A stretch of 64,000 nucleotides of DNA from Gimesia sp. (GTDB lineage: Bacteria; Planctomycetota; Planctomycetia; Planctomycetales; Planctomycetaceae): contig PAJV01000076.1 of NCBI GenBank assembly GCA_002706765.1, positions 372,001-436,000 on the forward strand, read 5' to 3'. Shown here in pieces: positions 28,051 through 38,056 of this stretch. Positions within the stretch are counted from its first letter, which is position 1; each line of letters starts with the position of its first letter. A model generated the notes under the pieces. That model did no database searches. It was not told where the DNA came from and worked only from the letters and a program-made list of their open reading frames with translations. The position numbers were made by a program, and so were the translations under genes.

Positions 28051-29016
28051 CTAATGTACGAGAGTGTCTTCGTTCTGGTAAGCCTTGACGATTTCTCCAA
28101 CCAGTCTGTGTCTCACAATGTCTTCGTTTTTTAACTGAGTAACTCCCACACCTTTAATGTTTCGCAGGCGGTTGATGGCGTCAGTCATGCCGCAGGAAAC
28201 GTCTGGAGGTAAGTCAATCTGCGAAATATCTCCGGTGACCACAATCTTTGAGCCCATGCCCATCCGGGTCAGGAACATTTTCATCTGGGTGACCGTCGAG
28301 TTCTGTGCTTCATCCATGATAATAAATGTATTGTCCAGGGTCCGTCCGCGCATGAACGCCAGGGGGACGACCTCGACGATGTCATTTTCCATGTACCGCG
28401 TCACCTGGTCATAGTCGAGCAGGCTGCCGAGCGCGTCCAGCAGAGGACGTAAAAACGGGTTCACCTTTGCCAGCATGTCTCCGGGCAGAAAGCCCAGTTT
28501 TTCACCCGCTTCGACGGCAGGACGCACAAGCACGATCTTACGAACCTGTTCGGTCCGCAGGGCATTGATTGCCATGGCGACCGCCAGAAAGGTTTTACCA
28601 CAGCCGGCGGGACCTGTACAAAACACGAGATCGTGTTCGGCAATGGTCTTGATGTAGTCGGACTGGCCTGGTGTCCTGGGGTGTACCTTTTTGGTTTTCT
28701 CGAAGAGGTCAATCGAGGAAGGCGTGGCGATGGGGACCTGCTTGGACTGTTTTCCGGTGGAATTGCCGTTGGAGAGCGCGGTTTGCACCTGCTCGCTTTT
28801 CAGCTGCTTCGTGCTTTCCACGATCGCTCTTAATTCAGAGAAAATGCGGAGTGACTTCTGGATCTGGGAATCATCGCCGATAATTCGCAGTTCATCACCT
28901 CGATGGACCACGTCCACGCCCAGAGCATCCTGAATGAGTCGTATATGACAGTCGTGCGTCCCCAGTAATATGGGAATCTGATCGGGATCAGAAAAGGAAA
29001 GAGTGGCTTCTGACAT
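28051..29016 (-). CDS. PhoH-like ATPase
   Basis: A 321-residue PhoH family P-loop protein. The N-terminal 110 residues carry a KH-like region ('DALGVDVVHRGDELRIIGDDSQI'). The ATPase domain has Walker A 'GPAGCGKTFLAVAMAINAL', 'RPAVEAGEKLGFLPGDMLAKVNPFLRPLLDAL', Walker B 'FIIMDEAQN', and 'VVTGDISQIDLP'. PhoH proteins are linked to RNA metabolism and are regularly encoded with ybeY, as here. First gene of the minus-strand run; its promoter must lie in the 29017-29642 gap. Confidence in family is high, biochemical role inferred. Confidence 0.93.
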   Translation of the reverse strand: MSEATLSFSDPDQIPILLGTHDCHIRLIQDALGVDVVHRGDELRIIGDDSQIQKSLRIFSELRAIVESTKQLKSEQVQTALSNGNSTGKQSKQVPIATPSSIDLFEKTKKVHPRTPGQSDYIKTIAEHDLVFCTGPAGCGKTFLAVAMAINALRTEQVRKIVLVRPAVEAGEKLGFLPGDMLAKVNPFLRPLLDALGSLLDYDQVTRYMENDIVEVVPLAFMRGRTLDNTFIIMDEAQNSTVTQMKMFLTRMGMGSKIVVTGDISQIDLPPDVSCGMTDAINRLRNIKGVGVTQLKNEDIVRHRLVGEIVKAYQNEDTLVH

Positions 29017-29642
29017 CAGAATTTCTACGTGCGCCTCCTGAGACCTAAGGAATACATTTCAGAGCTTGAAAATAATGACAGGAAAAATGGTATTTCGCTA
29101 CACTGAAATCAATGAAAAATCCAATAAAACCAAGACCCGGACCAGCAGGCAGAACCAGCCTGCTTTCGCTGAGATATAAAGTCTACTCCAGCAATCCGCT
29201 CAGAGAAAGGAGAGAGTTGGTTCTAAAGCGATGGATTTTCGTAAATAAAGAAAAATAAAAGAGTTGTGTGATATGGAATTTCTGAGGATCCGGCCGTTTT
29301 TTTCCTGAAATGCATTGCCCCTGAGAAAGGGGAGTCTGAATTGCAAGTGGTTTTTCGAGCAGGTTACCCAAATTAAATAACCGGTAATGTTTTGCGTTCT
29401 GAGAGGCGCGCGGATGTCAAGATCTATGGTTTGGGTAATGCGCCTGAGGGACCCTGATCAGATACTGTCGATTGTATTGGTAATACTCAAGAAGAGACCA
29501 TAACCTGTTCGATGAATTGTTCATACAGAACGCGATCGATCATGATGAGAGATGCGCTGCACGTTCTGTCCCTCCGTTCAGAATTAAAACATCCAGTCTC
29601 CCGCGGGAGCTGATGCCATTATACGCGAAAAGGTTATTGGAA
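29017..29642. other. Divergent intergenic region between phoH and ExeA-like gene
   Basis: A 626-base gap holding both divergent promoters. It is A/T-rich around 29050-29110 and 29240-29300. No ORF with a convincing start and composition was found, and I could not assign promoter boxes with confidence. Confidence 0.5.
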
Positions 29643-31586
29643 ATGTACGAAACAAACTTTGGGTTCACGGATCGACCCTTCACCGTTTCACCTTCACCCG
29701 CCTGTTTTTTCGAGGCAGCAGAACATCGGCACGTTCTCGAAGAATTACAGGTGACAATTTCAAGTCTGAATGGGATTACGATTTTGACCGGAGACGCCGG
29801 TACGGGAAAGACGGCAGTCTGTCGACAGCTGATTGCACGCCTGGAAGACCAGTTTCAGGTTCAGTTTGTAGAACACTGTAATTTTCCTACGGTCCGGGCG
29901 CTGCTGCAGACCCTGCTCTATCATCTGACCGACTGTTATGAAAAAGTCAGCGAGCAGGAATTAAGGCTGGCTTTGACAGCGGAAGTCCGTTCCTCATTTT
30001 TAAATCACGGACAGCCGCTGCTGGTGCTCGTCGATGAAGCACATCTGTTGAGCGTACCGTTTCTGGAAGAGTTGCGGGTCCTGTCCGATATTGCCTTTGA
30101 CGGCAAGCCGGCACTGCAGTTATTGCTCTGCGGTCAGACCTCGCTGGAAGAAACGCTGATTCAACCGAGCCTGTCTTCTCTCAATCAGCGGATCGGCTGC
30201 CAGGTTTACCTGGACCGGATGACACGCCAGGAATCCGAGTCATACATTCAGTATCGCATTCAGCGGGTTTCCACCGAACAGCGATCCTGTTTCACAGAGG
30301 AAGCGGTCAAATTCATTACCCATGTCAGTGATGGTCTGCCACGATGCCTGAACCAGATCTGCGATCACAGTCTGATGCTGGCGTATTTACAGGATTCTCC
30401 TGTTGTCAATGAACCCATTGCCCGGGAAGCCTTCACCGATCTGCAGCAGCTGCCGTTACACTGGAACGATCCACTGCCCGCTTCCAGTCCCCTCGATGAG
30501 TTACGTAAAGGCAAGTCCGACACCCATGCGGATCAGCTGGCCGAAGACTCTTCCCTGGTGGAATATGAAACCGAATATGAGATTGATTCCGTGCTGGAAG
30601 ATCAGCTGAATCAACTGGTGGGCACTCCGGAAGAGGATGCAGAGTCCGTTTCCGAAGACTCCAGCTGGGATTCGACTGATTTATTCTCCCTCGGCGAGGG
30701 AATCGAAGCGATCGAAATCGGCAGCGATTCCGACGTGAAACCGGAGCCGGAAGTGGTGAATGCAGCACAAAATCAGCAGGAAGTACCCGTTCCTCAGCAA
30801 AAACAGCCTGCAGAACCCGAGCAGACCAGAGCGGCAGTACTCCCGGTGAAAAGCCGTGAAACAGTCACATCACCGGAACTGAATGTCGGCTTCACTGAGA
30901 TCATCGATCGTTATGCCGCCATCGATGCCGGGATTGACCCTGCTACCCTGCCCTCTGAAACTCGAAAAGAGATCAGGCACTCCCTGACCCTGCGACCGCC
31001 TCAGTTCCAGTCCGTGTCAACACCGCAGACTGTCAGCCGCGAAGAAACCAGAATCACAGCAGAACCGGCCGTTTCGGAATCACCGGATATTGCAGAATGT
31101 GTTGATCTGGATGCAGCGGAACTCCCTGATGTGCCAGCGATTGATTTCGAAAATGCAGAACTGAAGCACCTGAGTTCGGACGTGCTGGAAGAACTCTCAC
31201 GGGAAATCTCCGGCGGAGATGGTTCGTTTGAAGATCTGCTGGCAGCTCAGGTCTACGAGGTGTGTGCCGAGACCCGCAAAGGACTGTTCGATGCCCTGAA
31301 TGATATTCGTAGTTATTCAGAAACGACATCAGTCGAAGTGTCTGAAGAAGAGCTTGAGATTTATGATGTCGTTCAGCCTGAGTATGAAGAGCCGGAACGT
31401 TCTGGATATGAGATCCCGGTTTTCTCCCGTGAGCAGTTCGATCTGCCTTCCGGAAACTCCGTTCGCATCGATTCCCAGACCAATACCCGCAGTCGGCAGT
31501 CTGCAACCGCGCATCTGAAAGGGCCGGCATTGGGACGATATAAGAATCTGTTCACCCGCCTGCGACGTAAACAGGAGTTGAGTTGA
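29643..31586 (+). CDS. ExeA-like AAA+ ATPase with long acidic C-terminal tail
   Basis: Start set at the ATG at 29643, where the family's opening 'MYETNFGFTDRPFTVSPSP' begins; an upstream TTG adds 42 unlikely residues. The 647-residue protein has Walker A 'GDAGTGKT' (about 50), Walker B 'LVLVDEAHLL' (about 127), the sensor region 'LLLCGQTSLEE' and 'GLPRCLNQICDHSLML', as in ExeA/GspA and MshM ATPases. From about residue 310 to the end it is acidic, Pro/Gln-rich and probably disordered, with no obvious membrane helix. ExeA proteins help secretin assembly through peptidoglycan; the next plus-strand gene encodes a membrane LysM protein, which fits that theme. Confidence 0.85.
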   Translation: MYETNFGFTDRPFTVSPSPACFFEAAEHRHVLEELQVTISSLNGITILTGDAGTGKTAVCRQLIARLEDQFQVQFVEHCNFPTVRALLQTLLYHLTDCYEKVSEQELRLALTAEVRSSFLNHGQPLLVLVDEAHLLSVPFLEELRVLSDIAFDGKPALQLLLCGQTSLEETLIQPSLSSLNQRIGCQVYLDRMTRQESESYIQYRIQRVSTEQRSCFTEEAVKFITHVSDGLPRCLNQICDHSLMLAYLQDSPVVNEPIAREAFTDLQQLPLHWNDPLPASSPLDELRKGKSDTHADQLAEDSSLVEYETEYEIDSVLEDQLNQLVGTPEEDAESVSEDSSWDSTDLFSLGEGIEAIEIGSDSDVKPEPEVVNAAQNQQEVPVPQQKQPAEPEQTRAAVLPVKSRETVTSPELNVGFTEIIDRYAAIDAGIDPATLPSETRKEIRHSLTLRPPQFQSVSTPQTVSREETRITAEPAVSESPDIAECVDLDAAELPDVPAIDFENAELKHLSSDVLEELSREISGGDGSFEDLLAAQVYEVCAETRKGLFDALNDIRSYSETTSVEVSEEELEIYDVVQPEYEEPERSGYEIPVFSREQFDLPSGNSVRIDSQTNTRSRQSATAHLKGPALGRYKNLFTRLRRKQELS

Positions 31587-31653
31587 TGCACGCAAACGGG
31601 GTTTACCGCCTGTTGCAGGATCTGCCACCCGGAATGTGATAACAGTTGCCGGT

Positions 31654-31694
31654 TCACCAGTTGATATAACTGCTACAGGCCCATCAACTGGTGA
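31654..31694 (+). repeat. Perfect 12-bp inverted repeat
   Basis: TCACCAGTTGAT (31654-31665) and ATCAACTGGTGA (31683-31694) are exact reverse complements with a 17-base loop, 68 bases after the stop of the ExeA-like gene. No real T-run follows, so it is either a weak terminator or processing hairpin, or a protein-binding palindrome. Confidence 0.55.
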
Positions 31695-31858
31695 GTCTGT
31701 TTCGACCGTTCGCCATATTTTCTGCATGATCGACTCAAGTGTGATCCTGTTAAGGTGATCTTTCTGCGCTGAGCCCATCTTGAGAAAATCTGTTTTTCCT
31801 GGAAAGAATTTCGCCCGATACGCTAATTACACAGCGTAACTTTCGAGGCGAGGTTCAA

Positions 31859-33220
31859 ATGCATCAAGACAAAAAAGTAGGTTTAGCACTGGCGTTGCTG
31901 GTGATCGGTTTTATAGCGGCATTCTGTCTGAGGCAGGATCGCAATACCACGGTTCAAATCCCCGAGCTGGACGATCCGCATTACCTCAACGAGCAGATCG
32001 CCGATAAGGATCGCACTCCCTATCTGGATACGCAGTCGAAAGAAGCAATTGAAACACAGCTGGGAAGTGAGCAGACCTTTACCGGATTGACTGACAAATC
32101 AGTGCCCGCGGGAAGTTCAAAGGTTGCCGTTCCGAATATATCGCATACAAGCCCTGTCGGTCAGAACGGCAAAGCTTCCAAAGCGGAACGCTGGGGGCCC
32201 ATTCCTGATTTCCTGAAGGAAGTCGATCTGCCTCAAGAACAGTTTTCCAGTCCGGAACCAGCCGATTCGGTTTTCGAACCCAATCCTCCTCAGCCGGAAG
32301 CAAAACCGATCTCGCAAAACAGCGGGCCAAAGCCGATTACCGGTATTGAGAATATCAAGCCGGAACATAATAACGCGTGGGAAGTCAATCCGTCACAACA
32401 GAGACAGGAGCCAGCCCGTCCTGCCCAGCCTCCAGCTCCCCAGATCCGGATACATACGGTCAAGGCAGGAGAAACGCTCTCCGAAATTTCGATTCGCTAC
32501 CTGGGGACCAGTCACAAATACCGCGAAATTTTCAATCTGAACCGCGATCAGCTCCGCAGCCCGAATGACATTCGGGAAGGTATGAAACTGAGGATTCCCG
32601 TTCCCCGCGCTCCGCAAGCTGCGCCTCAGTCTGCCAATCGTCAGACGAATGTGGAATCTCCGGTCATGACCGGGAAACGCACCATGGGACAGATGGTTTC
32701 CCAGCCGACTTTGAAATCAGATCCCCCTTCCTCGACCGTTCAGTTTGAAGGGCTAATTGAGTCACTTTCGGATGCTCCTTCGCAGAAATCAATGGGTCAA
32801 CTGGATCAGAAACAGATGATGCAGGAGCTGAAAGAATCGATTCCCAATGAGAAGCTTCCTGCAGGAGTCAAAGGGATTCCGGAAAACTATCGAAAATTCA
32901 TTCCCGTACCCCGTTCTCCCTTTACACATAATAATAGTTCGCAAACCACGCAAGCCAACGGACCAGGGCGATCACTGTCGCAGGTTCAACCGGAGAATGT
33001 TGAGCAGATTGTTGATGATCTGTTCGGCGAGAAGACCGAGTCAACCAGCCCGACGACCAAGCCGAAAACCTATACGATTCAACAGGGAGATACACTGGAA
33101 TCCATCGCAGTACGGATTTATGGAAAACGCTCTGCTGCATTCGAGATTTATCAGCACAACCGGGATCTACTCAAAAATGCCAACTACATCCGTCCGGGTA
33201 TGAAACTGAATCTGCCCTGA
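31859..33220 (+). CDS. Membrane-anchored protein with two LysM domains
   Basis: A 453-residue protein with an N-terminal membrane helix (about residues 7-24, short cytoplasmic KK stretch first). Two LysM peptidoglycan-binding motifs are clear: 'IHTVKAGETLSEISIRYLG' at about 197-247 and 'TYTIQQGDTLESIAVRIYG' at about 404-453, both closing with 'GMKL(R/N)(I/L)P'. The linkers are Pro/Gln/Ser-rich and probably extended. It should sit in the periplasm bound to peptidoglycan. It follows the ExeA-like ATPase by 272 bases. Role otherwise unknown. Confidence 0.85.
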   Translation: MHQDKKVGLALALLVIGFIAAFCLRQDRNTTVQIPELDDPHYLNEQIADKDRTPYLDTQSKEAIETQLGSEQTFTGLTDKSVPAGSSKVAVPNISHTSPVGQNGKASKAERWGPIPDFLKEVDLPQEQFSSPEPADSVFEPNPPQPEAKPISQNSGPKPITGIENIKPEHNNAWEVNPSQQRQEPARPAQPPAPQIRIHTVKAGETLSEISIRYLGTSHKYREIFNLNRDQLRSPNDIREGMKLRIPVPRAPQAAPQSANRQTNVESPVMTGKRTMGQMVSQPTLKSDPPSSTVQFEGLIESLSDAPSQKSMGQLDQKQMMQELKESIPNEKLPAGVKGIPENYRKFIPVPRSPFTHNNSSQTTQANGPGRSLSQVQPENVEQIVDDLFGEKTESTSPTTKPKTYTIQQGDTLESIAVRIYGKRSAAFEIYQHNRDLLKNANYIRPGMKLNLP

Positions 33221-33236
33221 TCTGACTGGCCTCAGT

Positions 33237-34064
33237 CTAATGTGCTGCAGACAGTCCCTTGAGAGGTAACGACAGTCCGTCAAATGCCAGCTCGACATGA
33301 TCGGGTAAGTTCGCGTTGGTCTCTTCGTGTTCCAGCGAGTGAGAGATATGGGTGAAGTAAGCCCGTTTGGGTTGAACCCGTTCCACCACTGCCAGGCTCT
33401 GTTCCAGGCAAAAATGCGTGGGATGCGGCTTGATCCGCAGGGCATCCAGAATCAGGTAATCCAGTCCCTCCAGGTATTGCCAGCTCTCTTCGGGAATCTC
33501 GCTGACATCGGTACAAAAAGCGATGTCATTGATTCGATATCCCAGGATCGGCAGTGTGCCATGCATCAATCGAATCGGCTGGATGCGGAGCCCCAGCAGT
33601 TCGAATGGTTCCAGTGAGACCGTTTTAAAATCAAGGTGGGGACGTGACATGTGATGTCGGTTATGTGTCGGTTCGTCGAATGCATAGTTAAAGGACCCCC
33701 GGATCTGTTCTTCGACGGCTTCTTCGCAATATAATTCGATCGACTTTTCCAGCCGGTATCCACTGATGCGCACATCGTCGAGGCCGAAAATATGGTCGGC
33801 GTGGCTGTGGGTATATAATACGGCGTGCACCCAGGGAATGTGTTCGCGCAGTAACTGCAGTCTGAGTTCCGGCGGAGTATCGATCAGAAAGCCGCCCTCC
33901 GGCGCACCGATATAAACGGAGGTCCGGCCTCGCTGGTTTTTGGGATCGGGTGACTGGCAGACTTCACAATCGCAGCCCACGATCGGAATTCCCACACTGG
34001 TTCCCGTGCCCAGAGTGATGAACTCTCCCTGCCGCTGGGAAAATAAATTCGATTCCTGTTGCAT
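33237..34064 (-). CDS. MBL-fold metallohydrolase (PhnP-like)
   Basis: A 275-residue metallo-beta-lactamase-fold protein. Opening 'FITLGTGTSVGIPIVGCDCEVCQSPDPKNQRGRTSVYI' and the metal motif 'THSHADH' match the PhnP/YcbJ-like group, whose Cys pair (CDCEVC) binds a structural zinc in PhnP. Further His/Asp ligands appear in 'MHGTLPILGYRINDIAFCTDVSE' and 'THISHSLEHEE'. Such enzymes cleave cyclic phosphodiesters; no phn genes are nearby, so the substrate is open. It is convergent with the LysM gene. Confidence 0.85.
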   Translation of the reverse strand: MQQESNLFSQRQGEFITLGTGTSVGIPIVGCDCEVCQSPDPKNQRGRTSVYIGAPEGGFLIDTPPELRLQLLREHIPWVHAVLYTHSHADHIFGLDDVRISGYRLEKSIELYCEEAVEEQIRGSFNYAFDEPTHNRHHMSRPHLDFKTVSLEPFELLGLRIQPIRLMHGTLPILGYRINDIAFCTDVSEIPEESWQYLEGLDYLILDALRIKPHPTHFCLEQSLAVVERVQPKRAYFTHISHSLEHEETNANLPDHVELAFDGLSLPLKGLSAAH

Positions 34065-34190
34065 TATTCTTTAATCGCTCTTGCGCGGGGTTCACAGATT
34101 TCTGGTCAAGCTCGGACCAAGTTTAATTTATTGCTGGCGGTAATGGTACCGTTGTCTGGCTGGGGAATCGTGTTTACAGCGGAAACGGGT

Positions 34191-35498
34191 TCAGCTCACA
34201 CCGCAATATTCGCTGACACCATCTGCAGTGACCACCAGTAAGTGATCGGTGAGTGGATGGTCCATATTCAGATAGTCACAGGCGATGTTATGCTGGATTT
34301 TTTCGATCACCTGCGATTCACTCAGGCTGAGCGCCAGCAAAAAGTCACGGTTGGGAACACCTGCCAGGAATTCGCTGCCCAGAAACTTACGGGCCTGCTG
34401 GTAAAAAGACGGACTGAGGACCTGGCTGGCGTTATAGGCGTCTGCCTTGCTCTGGATGATCATGTTGGGCCCCTCTTCCCGCGACATGCAGATTAATTCA
34501 ATTTCATTCTGCATGAAATAGTGGTCCAGGTTTGCCAGTGCGATTTCGTGTAATACTTCCTGGCTGATCTGCCACTTTTGCAACAGTTTTTCGTGGATAT
34601 ACCAGTAAGCACGCGACTCATCCACCACGTAGAGAATCGCCAGGTTGGCGATCCAGTTCTCGCCGACAAAGTTCGGAAAATGAGATTTCCACGATTCCTG
34701 CGAGATCAGGATCGGCATGATCCGGTCCTGAATATCGATCAGTTCCGGTTCGGTCTGCTCATCGCCCCATTCATTAATTTGCAGCACCGTCGCCAGTGCC
34801 GAGACGATGTTCTGTTCATAGTTTTCCGGGTCGCTCAGATAAGAGCGGTAAAAATTGGTCAGATTCAGTTCCGATTCACCAAATTTGATGCGAAAACCGG
34901 GAATGATCTGCGAGGAAATCAAGGGGAACTTTTTCCGGGCCAACTGCAGCACATCATCGGCAAACAACTCGGGTGGATTGGCTGGATTGAGATTCAGTTC
35001 AATGGAATGCAGGATCAACTGCACGGTCTCCAGCAGTTCTTCACGATCCTCGGGTTCGTAAAACAGCGTGACGACCATTTGAATGGATCGTTCCCTGATC
35101 AGCCACAGACTCCAGTGGTGCCAGTTTTTTTGAAATAAGGCAGATTGCGCCAGCAATGATTTCCACCAGGACGAATTCCGCTTAATGATCGCTTCACCCG
35201 AATAAGCGACTGATTCATGCTCAATTGCCAGTGGCGCCCGTTTTTGAATATTCCGATGTCTGACAAAGAGCTGATCGAAATCAACTTCCAGTCCTGTCTC
35301 GGTCGCCGTATGCGGCAGCGCCGATTTCCAGTGGCAGCTGATGGTTAATGTTGCGTTCCCACCCGGAGGACAGAGCTGAAGTACTCCGTCCTGATCATCC
35401 CTGGTCCAGTCGGAAGGAAATGCGAGAGAATACCAGTTTGCAGGTCCGGTGTAATGCGCCCATTGATCGAGATGAAAGTCCGACAAAAAAATCACCAT
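34191..35498 (-). CDS. DUF1444-like protein with N-terminal extension
   Basis: About 435 residues from the ATG at 35498; starts further upstream in frame are possible and no ribosome site decides. The N-terminal part ('AHYTGPANWYSLAFPSDWTRDDQDGVLQLCPPGG') looks like a lipoprotein-free beta-rich PsbP/DUF3805-type domain. The C-terminal half ('YRSYLSDPENYEQNIVSALATVL', 'IQDRIMPILIS', 'LAILYVVDESRAYWYIHEKLLQKWQIS', 'LHEIALANLDHY') follows the DUF1444 pattern. No catalytic motif is evident. Function unknown. Confidence 0.65.
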   Translation of the reverse strand: MVIFLSDFHLDQWAHYTGPANWYSLAFPSDWTRDDQDGVLQLCPPGGNATLTISCHWKSALPHTATETGLEVDFDQLFVRHRNIQKRAPLAIEHESVAYSGEAIIKRNSSWWKSLLAQSALFQKNWHHWSLWLIRERSIQMVVTLFYEPEDREELLETVQLILHSIELNLNPANPPELFADDVLQLARKKFPLISSQIIPGFRIKFGESELNLTNFYRSYLSDPENYEQNIVSALATVLQINEWGDEQTEPELIDIQDRIMPILISQESWKSHFPNFVGENWIANLAILYVVDESRAYWYIHEKLLQKWQISQEVLHEIALANLDHYFMQNEIELICMSREEGPNMIIQSKADAYNASQVLSPSFYQQARKFLGSEFLAGVPNRDFLLALSLSESQVIEKIQHNIACDYLNMDHPLTDHLLVVTADGVSEYCGVS

Positions 35499-35669
35499 CA
35501 GCACAAGAAGAGTTTCTGATTCCAGAATAACCGGCGACAAAGAATATGGCGCCCTGTGGTTAATTCAACGGTGTCTCACTGTGACTTCTATCCTAGACGA
35601 TTTTAGCCAGGCTGCCTATCGGAAAATCAGGCTGATTCTTTTTGCGATGCTGCTGTTAATCTAAGCAGC

Positions 35670-35694
35670 AAAATGCCCTTCTGGAGGGCATTTT
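35670..35694. terminator. Hairpin, possible bidirectional terminator
   Basis: AAAATGCCC (35670-35678) pairs with GGGCATTTT (35686-35694) over a 7-base loop. It lies between the DUF1444-like gene and the predicted RNA, about 60 bases before its TATAAT box. There is no T-run beyond the stem on either strand, so strength is uncertain. Confidence 0.45.
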
Positions 35695-35753
35695 CAAAGA
35701 AAATGAAACGTTGTAGATCTTCTCAGATTTTAATTTAATGCCGTAAGTGTATT

Positions 35754-35759
35754 TATAAT
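35754..35759 (+). promoter_or_regulatory. TATAAT -10 box for candidate RNA
   Basis: A perfect TATAAT that would place transcription start near 35766. No good -35 hexamer is visible at 17 bases (TTTTAA-like sequence at about 35728). Confidence 0.45.
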
Positions 35760-35765
35760 GGACGC

Positions 35766-35962
35766 TTACGGAAATGTTTCTGAGATGGATTGTTTGCTGG
35801 TACGACGTTTGCTTTAGAGAGAATTACAGACAGGGAAAAGAGCAACTTCCACTGTCTGACTTGAACTTCACCAAAGGATACGCTGCTGGGGAGTATAGCC
35901 GAACTTTCCCTTGTCGGGACTGTTTGGGCGAGCGCCTATACACTCAGCGGCGTCCTTTTTTT
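35766..35962 (+). ncRNA. Candidate free-standing structured RNA, about 197 nt
   Basis: Predicted from a TATAAT box upstream, secondary structure, and a terminal hairpin ending in a T-run (35956-35962). Hairpin 1: CAGACAG (35827-35833) with CTGTCTG (35852-35858). Hairpin 2, long and branched: AAAGGA (35873-35878), CGCTG (35881-35885) and GTATAG (35893-35898) pair with CTATAC (35936-35941), CAGCG (35945-35949) and TCCTTT (35953-35958), with an inner CCGAAC/GTTTGG and TCCC/GGGA stem. An ORF of 69 codons spans it but has no ribosome site and a composition unlike its neighbours. The size resembles 6S RNA, but I could not identify a known family. No gene lies downstream on this strand. Confidence 0.5.
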
Positions 35963-36061
35963 AGTCGTATCAAAAACGACTGAAATCTATCATAGAGAGG
36001 TTCTCACGCTTTTACCAGCCTTCTCTGGTGAGATTTTCTTCCTCTGCGAACCAGATTCCCG

Positions 36062-38056
36062 CTATTTCTTCACTGTTTTTTGCGGCGCGGAGACCGGTTT
36101 CATGATGAGCAGCCCCAGGGGTGGCAGATTGAGTGTGATGCTGTGATTCATGCCGTGGCTGCTGATTTTCTCACTATAGACTCCGCCGGCATTTCCCATA
36201 TTGGAACCACCATAAATCTTGGCATCGCTGTTAATGATTTCGTGGTAAAAGCCAGGTTTGGGGACACCGATGCGATAGCCATCGCGGGGAACCGGAGTAA
36301 AGTTCGCAACCACAATCACATGCTCTTCGGTATCGGTGGCAGTGCGCTGGAAGGCAAATACGCTGTTCTTGGAATCATCACACTGGATCCAGGCAAAGCC
36401 TTCCTGAGAAAAATCGGTTTCGTACAGCGCTTTTTCTGAACGATAGAGATGGTTCAAGTCTCCGATCAGGCGACGGATCCCATCATGTTTTTCATGACCG
36501 ATCAGTTTCCAGTCCAGTTCCTGATCGTGGTTCCATTCCACCCACTGGGCCAGTTCGCCTCCCATAAACAGCAGTTTCTTGCCCGGCATCGTGTATTGAT
36601 AACCGTACAACAGCCGCAGATTGGCAAACTGCTGCCACAGATCGCCGGGCATTTGCGAGATTAAGGCGCGTTTGCCGTGCACGACTTCATCATGCGAGAG
36701 CGGCAGCACGAAGTTTTCCGTGAAGGCATAGATCATGCGGAAAGAGAGTTCGCCCTGGTGGTGTGAGCGGTAGATCGGGTCGAAATGCATATAGCGCAGG
36801 GTATCGTTCATCCAGCCCATATCCCATTTCATGTTGAAACCCAGGCCGCCATTATACACGGGGTGAGACACACCGCCCCAGGAAGTCGATTCCTCAGCAA
36901 TCGTCAGAATGCCCGGATATTCTCCATGCAGACTGATATTCGCGTCTTTCAGGAACTGGATGGCTTCCAGGTTCTCGCGCCCCCCGCTCGGGTTGGGCAA
37001 CCATTCCCCTTCCTTGCGTGAATAATCCAGGTAGAGCATCGAAGCGACGGCATCCACACGCAGCCCGTCAAAGTGATATTTGTCGATCCAGAAATGGGCA
37101 CTGGACAGCAGGAAGTCCCGAACTTCATTGCGTCCATAATTGAAGATATAGGTACCCCAGTCCGGGTGAAAACCCTTGCGGGGGTCGGCGTGTTCGTACA
37201 GGCAGGTTCCGTCAAAACGCCCCAGTGAATGACCGTCTGTCGGAAAATGACCGGGTACCCAGTCAAATAAGACACCAATGCCTGCCTGATGGCAGTAATC
37301 GACAAAGTACATCAGATCATGGGGGCTGCCGAAGCGGCTGGTCGGGGCAAAATAGCCGGTCGTCTGATATCCCCATGAACCGTCAAAGGGGTGTTCCGTG
37401 ATCGGCATTAACTGGATGTGGGTGTAACCCATTTCCTGGACATAGTCGACCAGTTGCTTGGCCAGCTCGCGGTAAGTAAAAAACTGCCGACCATCTTTTG
37501 GGCGTTTCCACGAGCCGAGATGCACTTCATAAATCGTAATCGGCTGATCATGCCAGTCGGTTGCTGCCCGTTTCTGGATCCATTGCTCATCCTGCCAGGG
37601 AAAATTATCCAGGTCGTAAACAATCGAGGCCGTCTTGGGACGCAGTTCAGAGTAGAACGCATACGGATCACATTTTTCGAAGAACTCACCGTTCTGGCCT
37701 CGCAGGCTGAACTTATAGGCGTCTCCGCTGGAGACACCCGGCATAAAACCGGACCAGACCCCTTCATTGCTGGAGTTCAGATAGAATTCACCATGTTTCC
37801 AGTGATTCTTATCGCAAACAATGCAGACTTCCTGTGCATTAGGTGCCCAGACGGCGAAACGTGTTCCTGAGATTCCGTCAACTTCGTCCGGGTGTGCCCC
37901 CATAGATTGATACATGGTACAGTGCATTCCTGTTTTTAGTGCATGAAGTTCAGCAGTGGTAAATAAAGGTCGTCTGGTCTGAGACTGCTGGCTCTGCGAC
38001 CGCCACGGTGTCGTGGAGCGGTTCGAATTCGATTCAAAATGAGAAGGTTGACTCAT
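36062..38056 (-). CDS. glgB: 1,4-alpha-glucan branching enzyme
   Basis: A 664-residue GlgB (GH13, usual length about 630-730). The N-terminal CBM48 ('[21 protein letters not shown]') is followed by the catalytic barrel with '[22 protein letters not shown]', nucleophile Asp in '[13 protein letters not shown]' (about residue 331), the acid Glu in 'TIAEESTSW' (about 388) and '[12 protein letters not shown]'. It makes alpha-1,6 branches in glycogen. No other glg genes are in the window. An extended -10 promoter lies at 38126-38131. Confidence 0.95.
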   Translation of the reverse strand: MSQPSHFESNSNRSTTPWRSQSQQSQTRRPLFTTAELHALKTGMHCTMYQSMGAHPDEVDGISGTRFAVWAPNAQEVCIVCDKNHWKHGEFYLNSSNEGVWSGFMPGVSSGDAYKFSLRGQNGEFFEKCDPYAFYSELRPKTASIVYDLDNFPWQDEQWIQKRAATDWHDQPITIYEVHLGSWKRPKDGRQFFTYRELAKQLVDYVQEMGYTHIQLMPITEHPFDGSWGYQTTGYFAPTSRFGSPHDLMYFVDYCHQAGIGVLFDWVPGHFPTDGHSLGRFDGTCLYEHADPRKGFHPDWGTYIFNYGRNEVRDFLLSSAHFWIDKYHFDGLRVDAVASMLYLDYSRKEGEWLPNPSGGRENLEAIQFLKDANISLHGEYPGILTIAEESTSWGGVSHPVYNGGLGFNMKWDMGWMNDTLRYMHFDPIYRSHHQGELSFRMIYAFTENFVLPLSHDEVVHGKRALISQMPGDLWQQFANLRLLYGYQYTMPGKKLLFMGGELAQWVEWNHDQELDWKLIGHEKHDGIRRLIGDLNHLYRSEKALYETDFSQEGFAWIQCDDSKNSVFAFQRTATDTEEHVIVVANFTPVPRDGYRIGVPKPGFYHEIINSDAKIYGGSNMGNAGGVYSEKISSHGMNHSITLNLPPLGLLIMKPVSAPQKTVKK

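Noticed and set aside
35760-35955. GGACGC/GCGTCC closing stem of the candidate RNA
   Set aside because: GGACGC directly follows the TATAAT box and so would lie before the expected start; AAAGGA/TCCTTT gives a better terminal stem.
35774-35983. A 69-codon ORF across the candidate RNA
   Set aside because: No ribosome site, composition unlike real genes here, and the stems and T-run fit an RNA better.
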